Shown piece after piece: positions 35,059 through 46,975 of a DNA stretch of 64,000 nt. The first letter of the stretch is position 1. Each line of letters starts with the position of its first letter. The translations under genes were made by a program, and so were the position numbers. The notes beneath the pieces were generated by a model. It was given only the letters and a program-made list of their open reading frames with translations. It was not told the origin of the DNA and did not search any database. Source of the stretch: Pseudorasbora parva (lineage: Eukaryota; Chordata; Actinopteri; Cypriniformes; Gobionidae); the NCBI RefSeq assembly GCF_024679245.1, contig NC_090173.1:13385513-13449512 (forward strand), in the 5' to 3' direction.

Positions 35059-36880
35059 CCGTGAAGGCCACGAAAAATGCAAAAAACACATAACGAGAAA
35101 GAGCTTTGAGATTGACTACAAATAGATTTAAAGTAATCAGGAGAATTTTTACGGACTGCCGATTACTACAGAAAAGAGAAGCAAATGGTTCGCTACAGTT
35201 CACAGACACTGGACTCAAGGCAGAAAAACCAGGATTTGCAGTTATCATTGTGTCAAAATGTTGAATCCTGGGGTAAAAGCACACCCTATATATTGTATTG
35301 ACAACTCATTAGTTTAATATATACTGTCTTATATTCTGCATGATTGTTTTAAATAATCACTCACAAAAAGGTTTTAGGGCTCAATGAATGATTTTATATA
35401 TATAGTTTTCACAAGCAAATTTGTTTTGTATTTCCCTGGTGTTGAAATATAAATGTCAGGAAACACGATTCCTGGATGCATGTCAATATCCATGGATCAC
35501 TGGTAAGTTGTTAGAAACACTACATGGACACCACACATTAGTTTACACTGATAATGGTGTTTTCGCAGTTTCCTGTATTAGCTCCAGTCATGCAGCAGCT
35601 GTGCTGGCTCCCAGTCCGGCTGAGGGAGAGTGAGGTCAAAGCATAACCTAAAAATGGGTTGCTGTCAGATCTCACCAACAGGGGGCAATGCGCTCATGAA
35701 AGAGGGTTTTACAACTTCCAGAAATATTCAACAAATGACAGCAAAATAAAATAAGGGACATCTGTTTTTGTTTAGTGTAGTGTAGTGTCCATATAAAAGT
35801 ATATTAGGGGAGAGTGGGGACAAAAATAACGCTTTTTGACTTTCAGTTTGCGTAAATCCACCTGGAGCTCAGTATTTTTTTCCCCACATTCATTTCACAC
35901 ATCTACTACAATTATGTGTTTTTGTTTCATTAATACAGTATATACTTTTTTTACTTGATTTACCCCGAAAGAATGGAAGTCAAATGTGACAACATGCCCC
36001 ATAGGTGGGGTACATTGAAACATGACCGAATGAGAGCTTAAAATGTTACCTGATCTAATAAAAAAAATATCCAAGACAAACTAAAATATTTTGTCAATAA
36101 AATACAATCAACTTTTTAAAAAAAAATAAAAATAATGGCATTTTTTAATCATTAAAAATAGGCAGATTGGGATCCATGTGCAGTTAATTAAAAGAACACA
36201 AACTCACAGTACAAGCAGGCATGGTGATTGGTAAACCAGGGTAAATGGCAGTATCAGAGGCAGAGCATAAATCGTGGTCAGAACAGGGAATGGGTCTGGG
36301 CAGGCAGCAAACATACGAGAATCAGAGACCAGGCAAACAGAGATCAAAGGCAAGCAGAAAAGGGCCGTAATTGTAACACATGCTAGAAAATACCCCTCAG
36401 AAATGCAGCGAGGGCAAGCAAGACTTCGCAATGAATGAGTGTGAGAGCAGAGTTTATCTAGGCACTGTGATTAGGAACAGGTGTGCAGTAATCAGTCGAG
36501 GAGTGAGGGTGTATGGAAAATGAAGTCCAAAATGGAGGTTATAGTACTCTGGGAGTTTGACCTCTGGTGGCCGACAGTGGAATCCTCACTGATGTTTTTG
36601 ACAATATTATGATATTAAGATATGATCATATTTTCTTGACCTAGTAAGACCTCTTAGCAGCTGCATTTTGGACTAATTGTGGACTAAAATCTAGTCTAGA
36701 GGTCATGAATCCCACCATTCAAGTGGGGATATGGTTGGGGTTTGACACAGGGGAGGACCGACTTCTTGACTGGAATTCAGAAATATTGCTTCCCACCCTA
36801 ATCTTGGTACCTTCCCCTCAGCATCACTGGTTACACCCAGCACTCGAACTGAATTATCAGACGGTATAAAATATGAAGAT
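35059..36880. other. No gene; LTR-like and MITE fragments
   Basis: At 35813-36015, ggggagagtggggac and ccccataggtggggtac form a decayed inverted-end element. At 36200-36580 the sequence (cagacagtgg-type, aggcagcaaacatacgag, gacctctggtggcc) looks like antisense LTR sequence of the kind also seen at 51280-51460. None of it is coding. Confidence 0.4.
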
Positions 36881-36884
36881 GAGC

Positions 36885-39800
36885 TGTTATCTGTGGTCTG
36901 CCCATCTCTCCCCTTACCTCTACTTGGTAATATTGCCAGTCCTCCAGCGTTGCCTCGGGTGTTCTCCTACATCCCTTCTCATGTGTTACTCTGTGGTATG
37001 GTAACCTGCACTCACCAGCCTCGTCAGTTTGAGTGGATCCTTCGGCTCAGCCTCCGATCTCTAATCCTGTCATTCCACCTTGATCCGTCGATCTGTTGGC
37101 TTCACCTTGGTGAAGCCAACAGAGACCCAGAGGTCAGTTTTCATTTCTGTGGCAGTGAGATCCTCCTTTCCTCCAGATTCGCCTTGGTCCTCTGTTGCAC
37201 TGGCTCTGCCTCAGGAGCTCTGATTCCACCTCGAGCATTCATCATCGTGGCTCAGTCCAGGCCTTCAGTTGCCTGATCCAATCAGCTCTCAGTCACTGCA
37301 TTATGAGCATTTTTCATAAACCTTACTTACTTTTCATTCATCTTCGTCTCTCTTTGAGCCAATCATTTGAGCCACTTTTCTGAACTTAATAGAATAATTT
37401 TTTTTCTGGAGAAATAGTGAAGGTTATATGCATATATGAACAAGTTCTCTGTTAGGATTAGAACAAATTCAACCCAAGCATTATGATGGGATGGATGATT
37501 ACGTATCTTTTTATCATCTGTCCATCATCATCTAAAGCTCGCCCTGACAATTTCTTTGGTCCGAACAGTTTCTGTTCGGGCATTATTACTCCTCTATAGA
37601 TCAAGTCCAGACCGAACTGCCTGAGCTCAAATGTTAGGATAGGGTATCACCAGCATAACAGTGGAAACTAATTCCATGTTTTCTTAGAATATTACCCAGT
37701 GGCAGCACATATTGAGAATAGCAGAGGGCCTAACACAGATCCCTGTGGCATTCCATAATTTACTGACATTATCTTAGATTCTTTCCATTTCAAATAGACA
37801 AAATGGTTGGCGGTCTGATATGATCTAAACAACTTTAATGCCATCACTGTGTACCGTGCCATTATGTAGTCGATCTTAGAGTATTTTATGATCTATAGTA
37901 TCGAACGCAGCACTAAGATCAAGTAAAACTATCATTGAGATACAGCCTTGGTCAGCAGCTTAAAGTAAGTAATTTGTCATTTTAACAAGCACAGTTTCTG
38001 TGCTTTGATGGGGTCTGAGTCCGAGACTGAAATGTATAATTTTCTTGAAAGAGCACAATTGAGTGTACACAGCTTTCTAGTATTTTAGACAAAAATGGAA
38101 GATTTGAAATGGGTCTGTAATTTGCTAATTCATTTAGTAGTAAATCAGGAAAAGACAAAACACATTTTGGAAGGGGGTTTGAAGGATTGGTGGTGACTCG
38201 TTATTTAAATTTGGTTAATTTTAAACAGAAACAGTTACATAGTTTACCTTATCCCAGCTTAAAGGATGCAAGTTTTGATGTGGTTCTGAACAAAGAGCTT
38301 CATAGGCGGATTGAAAAGAAGTGACATGGCTATAAAGTGTATGTCGCAATCTTGCAGATGACAAAATGTACTTATTTTTCCCCGTCATCAGCCCTAATCT
38401 GTTTTCAAAAGATAACAAATGTTGAAATTTAAGTCTTTAGTTGCCAAACTTGACTTTTGATCAAGCCTGCCACCATGTTCCTGCTCATTTTTGTTCTTGC
38501 TAAGCAAAACCTTTCTCTGTTGGGTGAACATGAACTGTTATCCGCCCATCTCCCTTCCTCACCTCTACTTTGCCCGTCCTTCAGCCCTGCCTCAGCTATT
38601 CTCCCACAGGCCTTCATCTTCTCCTGTGTTACTCTGTGGTATGGTAACCTGCACTCACCAGCCTCACCAGTTTGAGTGGATCCTTCGGCTCAGCCTCCGG
38701 CCTCTGATCCTGTCATTCCACCTTGACCCGTCGACCTGTTGGTTTCACTTTGGCTCCTCCCACTCTAGTCTCCACCAGAGACCCTTGACTCTAAGTCTCC
38801 CCCCTTGGTCAGTTTTCATCTCTGCGCCATAGACTTGCGACCTTCCTGATGTGCTCTGGATTTCTATCCCTAGGGCCACAGTGGGATCCTCCTTTTCCAG
38901 AGACTCGCCTTGTTCCTCGTTTGCACTGACTCTGCCTCAGGAGCTCTGATTCCACCTCGAGCAATCAAAATCTCCAATTGCTTGATCCAATCAGCTCTCA
39001 GACATTGCGTTGGGAGCCCCTGAGATCAGCTCTGTCTCTGTCAGTCGTCCCGCAAAGGTCGTCAACCACGCCTACTCCTTCGCTCCTGACTCCATGTGTC
39101 TCTTCTTGTAGTCTCTGCCTGCTCCTCCATTCCAACCCTTTGCTAGCTCCTTACTCTCCTACAAAACTTCCACCCTCCCTCCCTCATCACTGAATGTTAC
39201 CTTAATTAAGGTGTGATGGTGTGGCTACTGGGGGTGGTGGGGGTTATGTCACATACATTTAGTGCTTTAGGTAAAATTAACACAGATGGTTTTCCCCATC
39301 TTAGTTCCCGCCACCTGTTTCACAGTGTTAAACATTTTGGACTATCTTTGATTTATCTAAATAAACCGTATTTAGTTTTCATTCATCTTCGTCTTTCTCT
39401 TTGAACGTATCATTTGAGCCAATCATGACATATTTTAAGTAATTTCTCATTTTAACAAGCTTGGTTTCTGTGCTTTGGTGGGGTCTTAATCCAGACTGAA
39501 ATGTATAATTTTCTTATAAAAAAGAGCACAATTGAGTGGACACAACTTTCTAGTATTTTAGACATGAATGGAAGATTTGAAATGGGTCTTTAATGTGCTA
39601 ATTAATTTGGTAGTGAACCAGGAAAAGACAAAAAACATTTTTGGAAGGGGGTTTGGAGGATTGATGGTGACCTGTTATTTAAATTTAGCTAATTTTGAAC
39701 ATGTTTTAAACAAAGTTACATAGTTTACCTTAACCAAGCCTATGAAGTAAACACAAAAAGTATGCACATTTCGATGCGGTTCTGATCAAAGGGCTTCATA

Positions 39801-40030
39801 GGATTGAAAAGAAGTCACATGACTTTAAAATGTATGCTGCAATCTTCCAGATGACAAAATGTACTTCTTTTTTTCCTATCATCAGCACTCATCTGTTTTC
39901 AAAAGATAACAATGTTGAAATTTCTTTAGAAATCTTTAGTTGCCAAACTTGACTTTTGATCAAGCCTGCCACCAATGTTCCTGTCATTTTTCTTTTTGCT
40001 AAGCAAAACCTTTCTCTGTTGGGTGAACAT
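36885..40030. repeat. Tandem segmental duplication, period about 1.5-1.65 kb
   Basis: Block A (36885-37385) recurs at 38531-39425: both contain gttactctgtggtatggtaa, cctgcactcaccagcctc and gagtggatccttcggctcag. Block B (37965-38530) recurs at 39430-40030: ttctgtgctttgatggggtc, gtataattttctt, gcctgccaccatgttcctg. The order A1-B1-A2-B2 is a direct tandem duplication. A 580-bp LINE piece lies between A1 and B1 but not between A2 and B2, so one copy has lost (or the other gained) sequence. Confidence 0.8.
37390..38460 (-). pseudogene. LINE reverse-transcriptase fragment (L2/CR1-like)
   Basis: Read on the minus strand, the segment gives VLLDLSAAFDTIDHKIL at about 37900, then NYGMPQGSVLGPLLFSI at about 37745. 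These are the conserved reverse-transcriptase blocks around the first catalytic Asp and the PQGSVLGP motif of L2/CR1/Rex1-type LINEs. In-frame stops occur between them (for example directly after DHKIL). The upstream part of the same ORF is duplicated at 39430-40030. Confidence 0.75.
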
Positions 40031-40268
40031 TTCGGCCACCTGAGCAAAAACTGCTATTGTAACATTATTTAGTTGGAATTAGCAACTTTAAAATTTAATT
40101 TCTATTTGAATCATATCATTGTCTTTCAGATGTCACCATGACAAAGGGAGTAAAGCAGAGCGGGGCATATTTTATTTATTTTCCGATGAGAGTTGAACTT
40201 CGCAACCGCACTGTGAACTGTATGATTGACAGCGGATTGGAAAAAGCCTATAGAGAGCAAAAGAGATT

Positions 40269-40269
40269 G

Positions 40270-40313
<44 letters not shown>
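40269..40313. repeat. (TA)n microsatellite
   Basis: An uninterrupted TA run passes into a few CA. It creates the (IY)n stretch of a spurious 128-codon frame at 40138-40524. Confidence 0.9.
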
Positions 40314-40321
<8 letters not shown>

Positions 40322-40429
40322 TAAAATGTATAATAATGAGTGAGTGGTCTTGCCTTATCCTAAAAAAAAAAAAAAAGAGTATATTCAAGCAAAAAGGGAA
40401 AACGACAATGCTGGTAGTATCAGCTTGGC

Positions 40430-40600
40430 TTTACAGGACTACATTTATTTTGCACAGCAAGACATTTGACATGCATTGGCTCGTTCACAAACCAATGTTT
40501 ATGCTGCTAACAACAACAATGTAAATCTCCAAACCACATACAATGGTATACATAGTTCACCAGCCAACACATTTCATCTTATCTGATGTGAATAGCAATT
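40430..40600 (+). repeat. Dispersed repeat, copy 2 (cf. 33.93 kb)
   Basis: It is the partner of the copy at 33930-34130, with the same block order and a few indels. The gggttgctgtcagatct block follows at 40694. Confidence 0.6.
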
Positions 40601-41046
40601 AATGTCAGCCTTGCTAAACCTTGCTTCCAATTAGTCAAAACTACTGTGGGAAAATGAATGAAATATGGAATATTTCCCCCAAGTAAGAAATATGGGTTGC
40701 TGTCAGATCTGACCAGCAGGAGGTAAAGCTGTCTCATAAAATAGGGTCAGATTTTTTATTTAAAGTGCAGTGTCTCTATACAAGTTTTTTGTATTATTAA
40801 TATTTAATTTTAGTTTTTAATGGTGTTAAACATAACATTATACAATTTAAGTATTCAAGTGCACTGAAAAGAATCAAATGTAATTATTTGTTGAATTGTT
40901 TGTTTGCTGACACAAACAAATATTAAACTGAATTGAGAGGAAGATTTATTTTAATTTTCCTCTTTTGTGAAATTGATCAATTCCAAGCACCCTTTTCAGC
41001 AAATAACTTTAGTACTTAGATAGTTTCTTAAATGCCACTGCACACT

Positions 41047-41829
41047 TCAGGTCTCTCTTCCGGAGCTTTTCAAAGTGTACATCGTCTTACACCAGAGATC
41101 TTTCTGATCTGCTCTTATCTTGACAGCAGTGACTTTAAACTTCTCATATAGAGGAATCAGCACCTCTTTCTCAACAGAAGCTATGGAATATGTTGTCAAG
41201 TCAGCACTTTCACAAGTTTTGTTTTCTAAACAAGATATAGTTCCAAAACTTTGTGCTACTGTACGATCAAGAGAGGAGGATGTAAATGAGCTGAATCTAA
41301 CCTCTTTGTTCAGAACATTCTTATCAAAATTAGCTGTTAACGAATTCACAATATGTCAAATAGCATCTATAGCATTTGTGAAATAGCATATAATCTGATT
41401 TGCTTCTGTTAACAGAAAGTGGAGTGAATACCATTTGAATGTCTTGTGTTTGTTCTGTGTTTTACTGTTACGAGTGTCAGAATTAAAACATTGATCAGGT
41501 GATATTTTGGGAGCTTAACAGACATTTCACCTGATTGCAACTCTTTTTATATTTAGCAGATTTGTTGATTTCCTTCTTTAGATAATGTCTGTACCAGATG
41601 GGCCATTTTCCCTCTACAGTCCATATATTGGTCATCAAAAGAATCTGGTGCCATATCCAAAGGAAATATCTGTCTTTTAACAGCAGCAGCAGCTCTGTGA
41701 TCCTGCAGCAACAGGAATCATAATGATCACATCATCAGTATTCATGTCTGTAATATTCATACTAGAACACAAGCTTACCTCTCCCAGAGCAGCTAAAATG
41801 AGAAGAAGAGCTTCAATGATCAGCAGCAT
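41047..41829 (-). pseudogene. ADP-ribosyltransferase pseudogene
   Basis: This is a decayed tandem copy of the gene at 47436-48363. The signal-peptide exon (41779-41829) is nearly identical (MLLIIEALLLILAALG) and followed by gtaagc. The second exon starts at 41702 with DHRAA but reaches a stop TAA at 41553-41555 after 49 codons. About 145 nt of the middle are lost or unalignable. The 3' part (41047-41349) still reads NKNVLNKEVRF, FTSSSLD and EKEVLIPLYEKF, so the Ser and Glu-x-Glu motifs persist. The codon aligned with the first catalytic arginine (FRGT in the intact copy) reads TGT (Cys) instead of CGT, followed by a length change that shifts frame. A Ty3/gypsy element lies in the 5' UTR, 32 bp before the ATG. 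Confidence 0.85.
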
Positions 41830-41861
41830 CTTGATTCAGTCAAATCCCTTAGATCATCTAG

Positions 41862-42105
41862 TGTCATAGTTCATGGGTTCACTGTCTCACCCTTGTGCTG
41901 TATATGTCTGTGTGGGCGTTACTCGATATCGTGGCTGATTTGATGGTCAGAGCCAGCTGTATCTTGTGTAGCGCCGTATTTAAGGTCTGTGTGAACCTGT
42001 CTTGTTTGTCAGATTGTTTCAGGCTCTCCGGTGTCCGTGTCAGAGCTCGTTCTGCTCTCTGTGTGTTGAGGCTTTGGATGTTGGTTCCCTGTTCCCGGCA
42101 TACAG
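41862..42105 (+). repeat. 5' LTR (3' end deleted)
   Basis: It aligns with 43640-43802 plus 44212-44275: tcagagccagctgtatcttg, ctgtgtgaacctgtcttgtt, tcagagctcgttctgctctc. After ttggttccctgttccc the similarity stops and gag sequence begins, so the LTR end, primer-binding site and start of gag have been deleted. Being uninterrupted, it shows the empty site for the insertion at 43803. Confidence 0.75.
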
Positions 42106-43620
42106 TATTCAAAGGTAAGTCGAAGGTGGCGTTGGTACTGACATTGCTATCGGGATGCGTGGCTCTGTGAGGGACAGCAGTGTGGGAAAACAAACATCCT
42201 TGCTGGTCCTCGTTCCTTACACTCTCAGAACATATGAGATGGGTCTTTGACCATGCGGTAGACTCACTGATCTGCATCATGAGAACAAACCCCCTTTCCA
42301 GATTCTGCTATCGAGTCCCAGACTTTAGCTGCAGAGTGTAAGTGGAATGAAGAGGTGCAGTGAAACATGTTCCTGCATGGGCTGGATGACTGTTTTCAAT
42401 ATGAGATCTACACTCTGGAGTTGCCTACAATTCTCGATGGATTTATATGGAGCTGGCTCAATGCATAGATGCATGCCTCCAGCAATGTAATACGTGCTCA
42501 CATCCAACCTTGGTTTCTTTTTATTCGCAATGACGTTCAGGTGGTCTAATGCAGATGAGACTGCAGCTTACTAACCTAAAGAGCTGCTTCGTTTCAGCTC
42601 CCATCCTTGTAGCCTTTAATCCGACACTCCAGTTCCTGGTGGAGGTTGACGTGTCAGAGGTTCGGTACTTTCACAGTACACTGCCATGGACGAAAAGTCT
42701 ATGATGGACAAATGCACTTTTTTTCCCCCTCATGACTTATCGTGTACCAAACATAAAATAGGATACTAGTAACAGTCTTGTTGGCAGCCAAGTTTTGGAG
42801 GAATGGCATCACTGGTTAGAGGCATGGAGGGTACCCTTTATCATCTGGACTGATTACAAGAACCTCGATTACCACAGATCTGCTAAACCAGGGGTTTTCA
42901 AACTTTATGATGCCAAGGACCCCCAAATATGACAAACCTTTTATGAGGGACCCCTTCCTTAAATCCAATCCAAGTCTGACACTATAAAAACCATGTGTTT
43001 CCAAACATAAATTGGCTATACTCTGTTTTGGATGTATAAACCTGAAGAAGAACATTTTTCAATGACAAATAATTTGTATAAGCAACTTTAACAAAACATT
43101 TATATAAGCATGCAGCTTACGTACAGCATTAATAATACAACCTTATGACCCCAGTTGATAAAGAGATAAATGGGACTGTAGTGAGAAAATCCCACCAAAG
43201 ATACAAAGCAAACATTTACAATTCTGGAAATTATGTATACGGAAAGAAATTAAACATTTAGAACTAAAACTAAAAGTTAGAATGTTTGGTATACTTCAAC
43301 CATTTTTGCTTTGTCATTTTATTCTCTGAACATTTCTGGGGCCCCTTAAAATCGTCTGGAGAACCTTCCCTGGACCTCTCCCGTTTGAAAACCCCTGTGC
43401 TGAATGACTTAACTCCAGACAGGCCCGGTAGGCACTTTTTTTTGGTTGTTTTGATTTTGTTTCCCCTTTCATGCCGTTCTAAAAACATCAAACCTGTTGC
43501 GTTGTCACATATTTTTGATCGATCTGAACCCCCGTCTATACTCCAGAGTGCAATTTACCAAAGATACTTTTTGTCTCTACACTCACATGGGAGGTCGAAT
43601 CGAAGGTCTGCCAGGGGGCA
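42106..43620 (+). pseudogene. gag/pol remnants of the gypsy element
   Basis: Reading with frame changes, gag-like KSKVALVLTLLSG and MFLHGLDD...EIYTLELP appear at 42113-42435. Then pol-like sequence follows at about 42570-42660 (SAPILVAFNPTLQFLVEVD) and [20 protein letters not shown] at 42806-42865, the RNase-H region of Ty3/gypsy elements. The frame is cut by a hAT at 42889 and resumes after 43405. Protease, most of reverse transcriptase and integrase are missing, and stops and frameshifts are frequent. No functional product is expected. Confidence 0.75.
42889..43397. mobile_element. hAT element in gypsy RNase-H region (509 bp)
   Basis: Ends CAGGGGTTTTCAAAC and GTTTGAAAACCCCTG are exact inverted repeats of 15 bp. 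Flanks TGCTAAAC (42881-42888) and TGCTGAAT (43398-43405) agree at six of eight positions, and retrotransposon coding sequence continues on both sides. Non-coding. Confidence 0.8.
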
Positions 43621-43802
43621 TTTCTAGGAGAGGGGGTACTGTCATGGTTCACTATCTCCCCCTCACGCTTTGTGTGTGTGGGCATTACTCAATATCATGG
43701 CTGATTTGCTGATCAGAGCCAGCTTTATCTTGTGTAGTGCCCTATTTTAGGTCTGTGTGAACCTGTCTTGTTTGTCAGATTGTTTCAGGCTGTCCGGTGT
43801 CC

Positions 43803-44209
43803 CAACCCGATCACACATAAATGCGTATAAATAGTACGAGTGTGCAATGTCATGGAATGTATACGCCAAAACTCATTTTGCCGCGTCTATGGCATGCTGT
43901 TTTTCGCGTGCATATGTTACGCACTTTATGGCGTATATATGACACACTCTTGGGTAGCTTTAGGGTGGTGGGGCGTATATATGACACGCTCTTGGGTAGG
44001 TTTAGGGTGGTGAGGTGTATATATGACACGCTCTTGGGTAGGTTTAGGGTGGTGGGGTGGGGGGTTCATATGTATAATACGCCATAAAATGCGTGTCATA
44101 TGCACGCGAAAAACAGCGTGCCATAGACACGCCAAAATGAGTTTTGGCGTATACATTCCACGACATTGCACACTCGTACTATTTATCTGCATTTTTGTGC
44201 GAATACCCT
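43803..44209. mobile_element. Foldback element in the 3' LTR (407 bp)
   Basis: Inverted arms of about 130 bp (ataaatagtacgagtgtgca, gtatacgccaaaactcattt, ctgtttttcgcgtgcatatg and complements) surround a core of three tandem units, ctcttgggtaggtttagggt with gtatatatgacacg. The duplication GGTGTCC (43796-43802 and 44211-44217) flanks it. The 5' LTR at 42028 shows the unoccupied site ccggtgtccgtgtc. Confidence 0.85.
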
Positions 44210-44354
44210 GGGTGTCCATGTCAGAGCTCGTTCTGCTCTCTCGTTGTGCTGAGGCTTTTGAGGTTGGTTCCCTGTTCCTGGTTTCTGGCATTCTCTGGAA
44301 TGTCTCAGATTTTCCTTTGGCATACCACAGTGGTGGGAAACATTAATCAGTTAA

Positions 44355-45170
44355 AGGTGCCCTAGAATTATTTAAAACAATATGTTAAATTGTTCTCTGA
44401 TATCTACATAGAGGGTATGTGGCTTATTTAAGGGCAAAATTTGTCCAGATACAGTTTTACAGGTCCATTTGCAACCCTATAAATTGTCCCTAGGATGTAA
44501 TGCTCTTTTTTTGCCTTATTTGGAAGAGTCATGAATATTAATGTTGAACTCTGCTCTGATTGGCTTATTTCAGCAGCTCACAGCACAGCAGTTCATCGAA
44601 GCAGCTCATGAATCCTGACAGAACACAGACCGACTGAATGACACTTTAAGCAGAACATCTCAAATGGAGATTGATAAAATGCAGCTTACTTGTTTATTTG
44701 GTGTTTTCAGATCATCCGTGCACGAGAGAGCATGCGTGTTTGCGGTTGCCAGATTTCAGTAATTTAAATCCCCCAAACAGAGCTTTTCTGTGGAAAAAAC
44801 CTGTATACTATCCAGTGTTTTACCTAAACATTTCCAATCTGGCAACCATATGCACGCAAGCTCTCTCTCGCGCGGATTATCTGAAAACACCAATAAACAA
44901 GTAAGTTGCATTTCAGCAATCTCCATTTGAGATGTTCTGCTTAAAGTGACATTTAGTCTACATTTTAGACTTGTCTTTTCTCGTCAACGATATTGCATGT
45001 TAATATAACGTTAGTCACAATGTGGGCTACACAGTGACGTAGTCTGAACAAGCACGAAACAAAACATCATAGGCCTACTTCAGTTCTCAAAAATATAAAT
45101 ATATAACTTATATTTTTACAAAATGAATAGCCTTGTCAAATGACTGCCGTTTGCTGGTGTCGATTCACCT
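44355..45170. mobile_element. Probable TTAA-flanked MITE
   Basis: TTAA lies at 44351-44354 and 45171-45174, next to AGGTGCCC and, inverted, AGGTGAATC. Inside is a foldback with about 95-bp arms: caaatggagattgataaaat (44661) is mirrored by 44918-44933, and gtttatttggtgttttcaga by 44880-44905. The outer ends are only weakly similar, so the outer boundaries are uncertain. Confidence 0.5.
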
Positions 45171-45198
45171 TTAAATGAATCCAACTACACCACCTTGC

Positions 45199-45730
45199 TA
45201 GCCTGACAAGCCAGACCCACATCAAGATGTTTGGTCTGGAAACTTACCATGGACAGGGCTCAATCCGAGGGGCGGGATAAACGGTTGTCTTTCAAACTCC
45301 CTCTGCACGCGATAGGATAGCGCTACACCAACCGGAGCAACGACGGTGAAGCAGAGCTCGCTGACTGATTAAACATTCGCCGTATCCGGTCGGCTAAACT
45401 CCGAACACATCTTCCCTTTTTAAGAATGACTTCAGTGCCGCTCTTTGTTCTTTTCTCAGAGGAAAGCTTAACTCCAATTCTTCCGGAGGCGCGGGCAGAG
45501 CTGATTCGAAAGACCGCCGCCGTTCGCCAGTTTCTGTGTTACTAGAAGCACGCAAACGCAACTTGGCCGTCGTCATTATGGCCCCGCCCGCCGACTCTAT
45601 AGCCTACATGATGTGATTGGGCCGTCCAGATTCTGAGGAATACAGCTCAGATAGGTATTGAGAGTTGCTAGACCACACTTCGGGCAAATTAAATTTGCTG
45701 CCGCTAGGGTGCGTCTAGATTTCTAGGCTA
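45199..45730 (-). mobile_element. MITE family 'M45', complete copy
   Basis: It runs from tagcctgacaagcc to ctagatttctaggcta, with direct repeats CCACCTTGC at 45190-45198 and 45731-45739 (8-9 bp, so probably hAT-type). The reverse complement matches 11478-11976. No coding capacity is shared by the two copies. Confidence 0.75.
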
Positions 45731-46975
45731 CCACCTTGCTGCAGAACCAAGGAATACTCTAAATAAAGGACACAGGTAAGTTTTACCAATTGAAGGCAAG
45801 TGAAGATTTGTGAGACAGGGTATCGTTACAAAAATATATTTTATTATAAAAGGTATTCAAATGCTCTCTCGTAAGACATGTCTAATATCACAATAATTCT
45901 CCAGAGCCAGGTTTCACAGGAACAAGGCAGGCTTTCCAAACCGGCTCCAGGAGGAAAAAGACACTCGTTAACAAACAGTCACAACCGAAAATGTACACAA
46001 ATTACACTAAATAATAAGAGAAAACCAAAAGAAGGTTTACAGACACTGTGCACTGTCTCTGGCGACACATGCAGCGGGACAGCGCCTAAACAGCACCAGA
46101 AGGACAGGACAATGAGTACATTTTAGGAAAAATCACACAGCTGGTATTAACACGCAGTAGGATACACTGCACACAGAATAAAAATTAAAAGAGATGGCAA
46201 CAAAAATACATTTATGGACAATTCAATTTGAGAGTAATGAAGAGCCCATCAGATGTCAGAGCCAACAGTGCTCAACAAGGCCATACACAACAGGACACAC
46301 AAATCATAAAATGTAATGATGGTTGACCATTAGCAAAACAGCGATGTCACATGTCTTCGGCAAGCAGTAAGGATTAGATATCTTGAAGTTCAATTCCCCT
46401 ACCTTTAACAAAACTCAATTCTAAATTCACTAAATTCTACTAAATTCCTAAAATAACTAAATTCACAGAGCCCCAAATGTGAGAAAGGGAGAGGCATATT
46501 TACAATTTGGTTTGAATAAACACCAGACCCAAAGCTGTATGGTTATCCCAACAGGTACCGTGAATCGGTCTGCAGGCCCAGCGTGGCTCACATTACACCA
46601 TCAGCAGGATCTCAACATCCCTGTACAGGAACAGGGATGGGGAAGGAAGTGCCAGGGGTAAAGCAAATTCAAAATCAAACAGGACCTTACCACCCGTCAA
46701 AAAAAAAAAGTTCCTGAAAATACTACAGCTGCTTGCACCTCATTGGTTAACCAATCATACCCAGGCAGGCCAATAAGAGAAGTCACTTCCCCAGCCCCAT
46801 TATGTTGCCCATTGTGTCCCTGCATTACCAAGCCGGTCTTATGTAGTCATCTGAGAGTTTCTGGACTGTCTTGAGAGGATCTGCATGATCTACACTTATT
46901 GAACATTATTTCAATAAACTGGTGTTTCACTCGCTTTTGGATCTGTCTGTACCCTTTCCATCTCAGTGTCTGACA

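Larger units (their letters stand above)
41862..46975 (+). mobile_element. Ty3/gypsy LTR retrotransposon, degenerate, with nested insertions
   Basis: The element starts TGTCATAG and ends CTGACA, with a direct repeat ATCTAG at 41856-41861 and 46976-46981. Removing it restores sequence collinear with the 5' UTR and intron of the intact neighbour gene (48364-48600). Its parts in order are: 5' LTR piece, gag remnant, RNase-H part of pol, polypurine tract (43627-43638), and 3' LTR from 43640. Most of pol is deleted. Four later insertions (42889-43397, 43803-44209, 44355-45170, 45199-45730) account for part of its length. The interval 45740-46790 is not explained. It is not capable of autonomous retrotransposition. 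Confidence 0.8.
43640..46975 (+). repeat. 3' LTR, expanded by insertions
   Basis: It begins TGTCATGG directly after the polypurine tract and ends TGACA. U3-like sequence lies at 43640-43802 and 44218-44350. A segment at about 46790-46975 with ttcaataaactgg (AATAAA) and the terminal gtgtctgaca looks like R-U5. The middle is filled by three foldback or MITE insertions and about 1 kb I cannot assign, so the original LTR was far shorter. Confidence 0.6.

Noticed and set aside
40138..40524. 128-codon frame with cagATG-like start
   Set aside because: It contains an (IY)n run from a TA microsatellite and low-complexity Lys codons, and no exon structure was found.
41879..42280. Minus-strand 133-codon frame
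   Set aside because: It lies antisense to the 5' LTR and gag remnant of the gypsy element and has no family resemblance.
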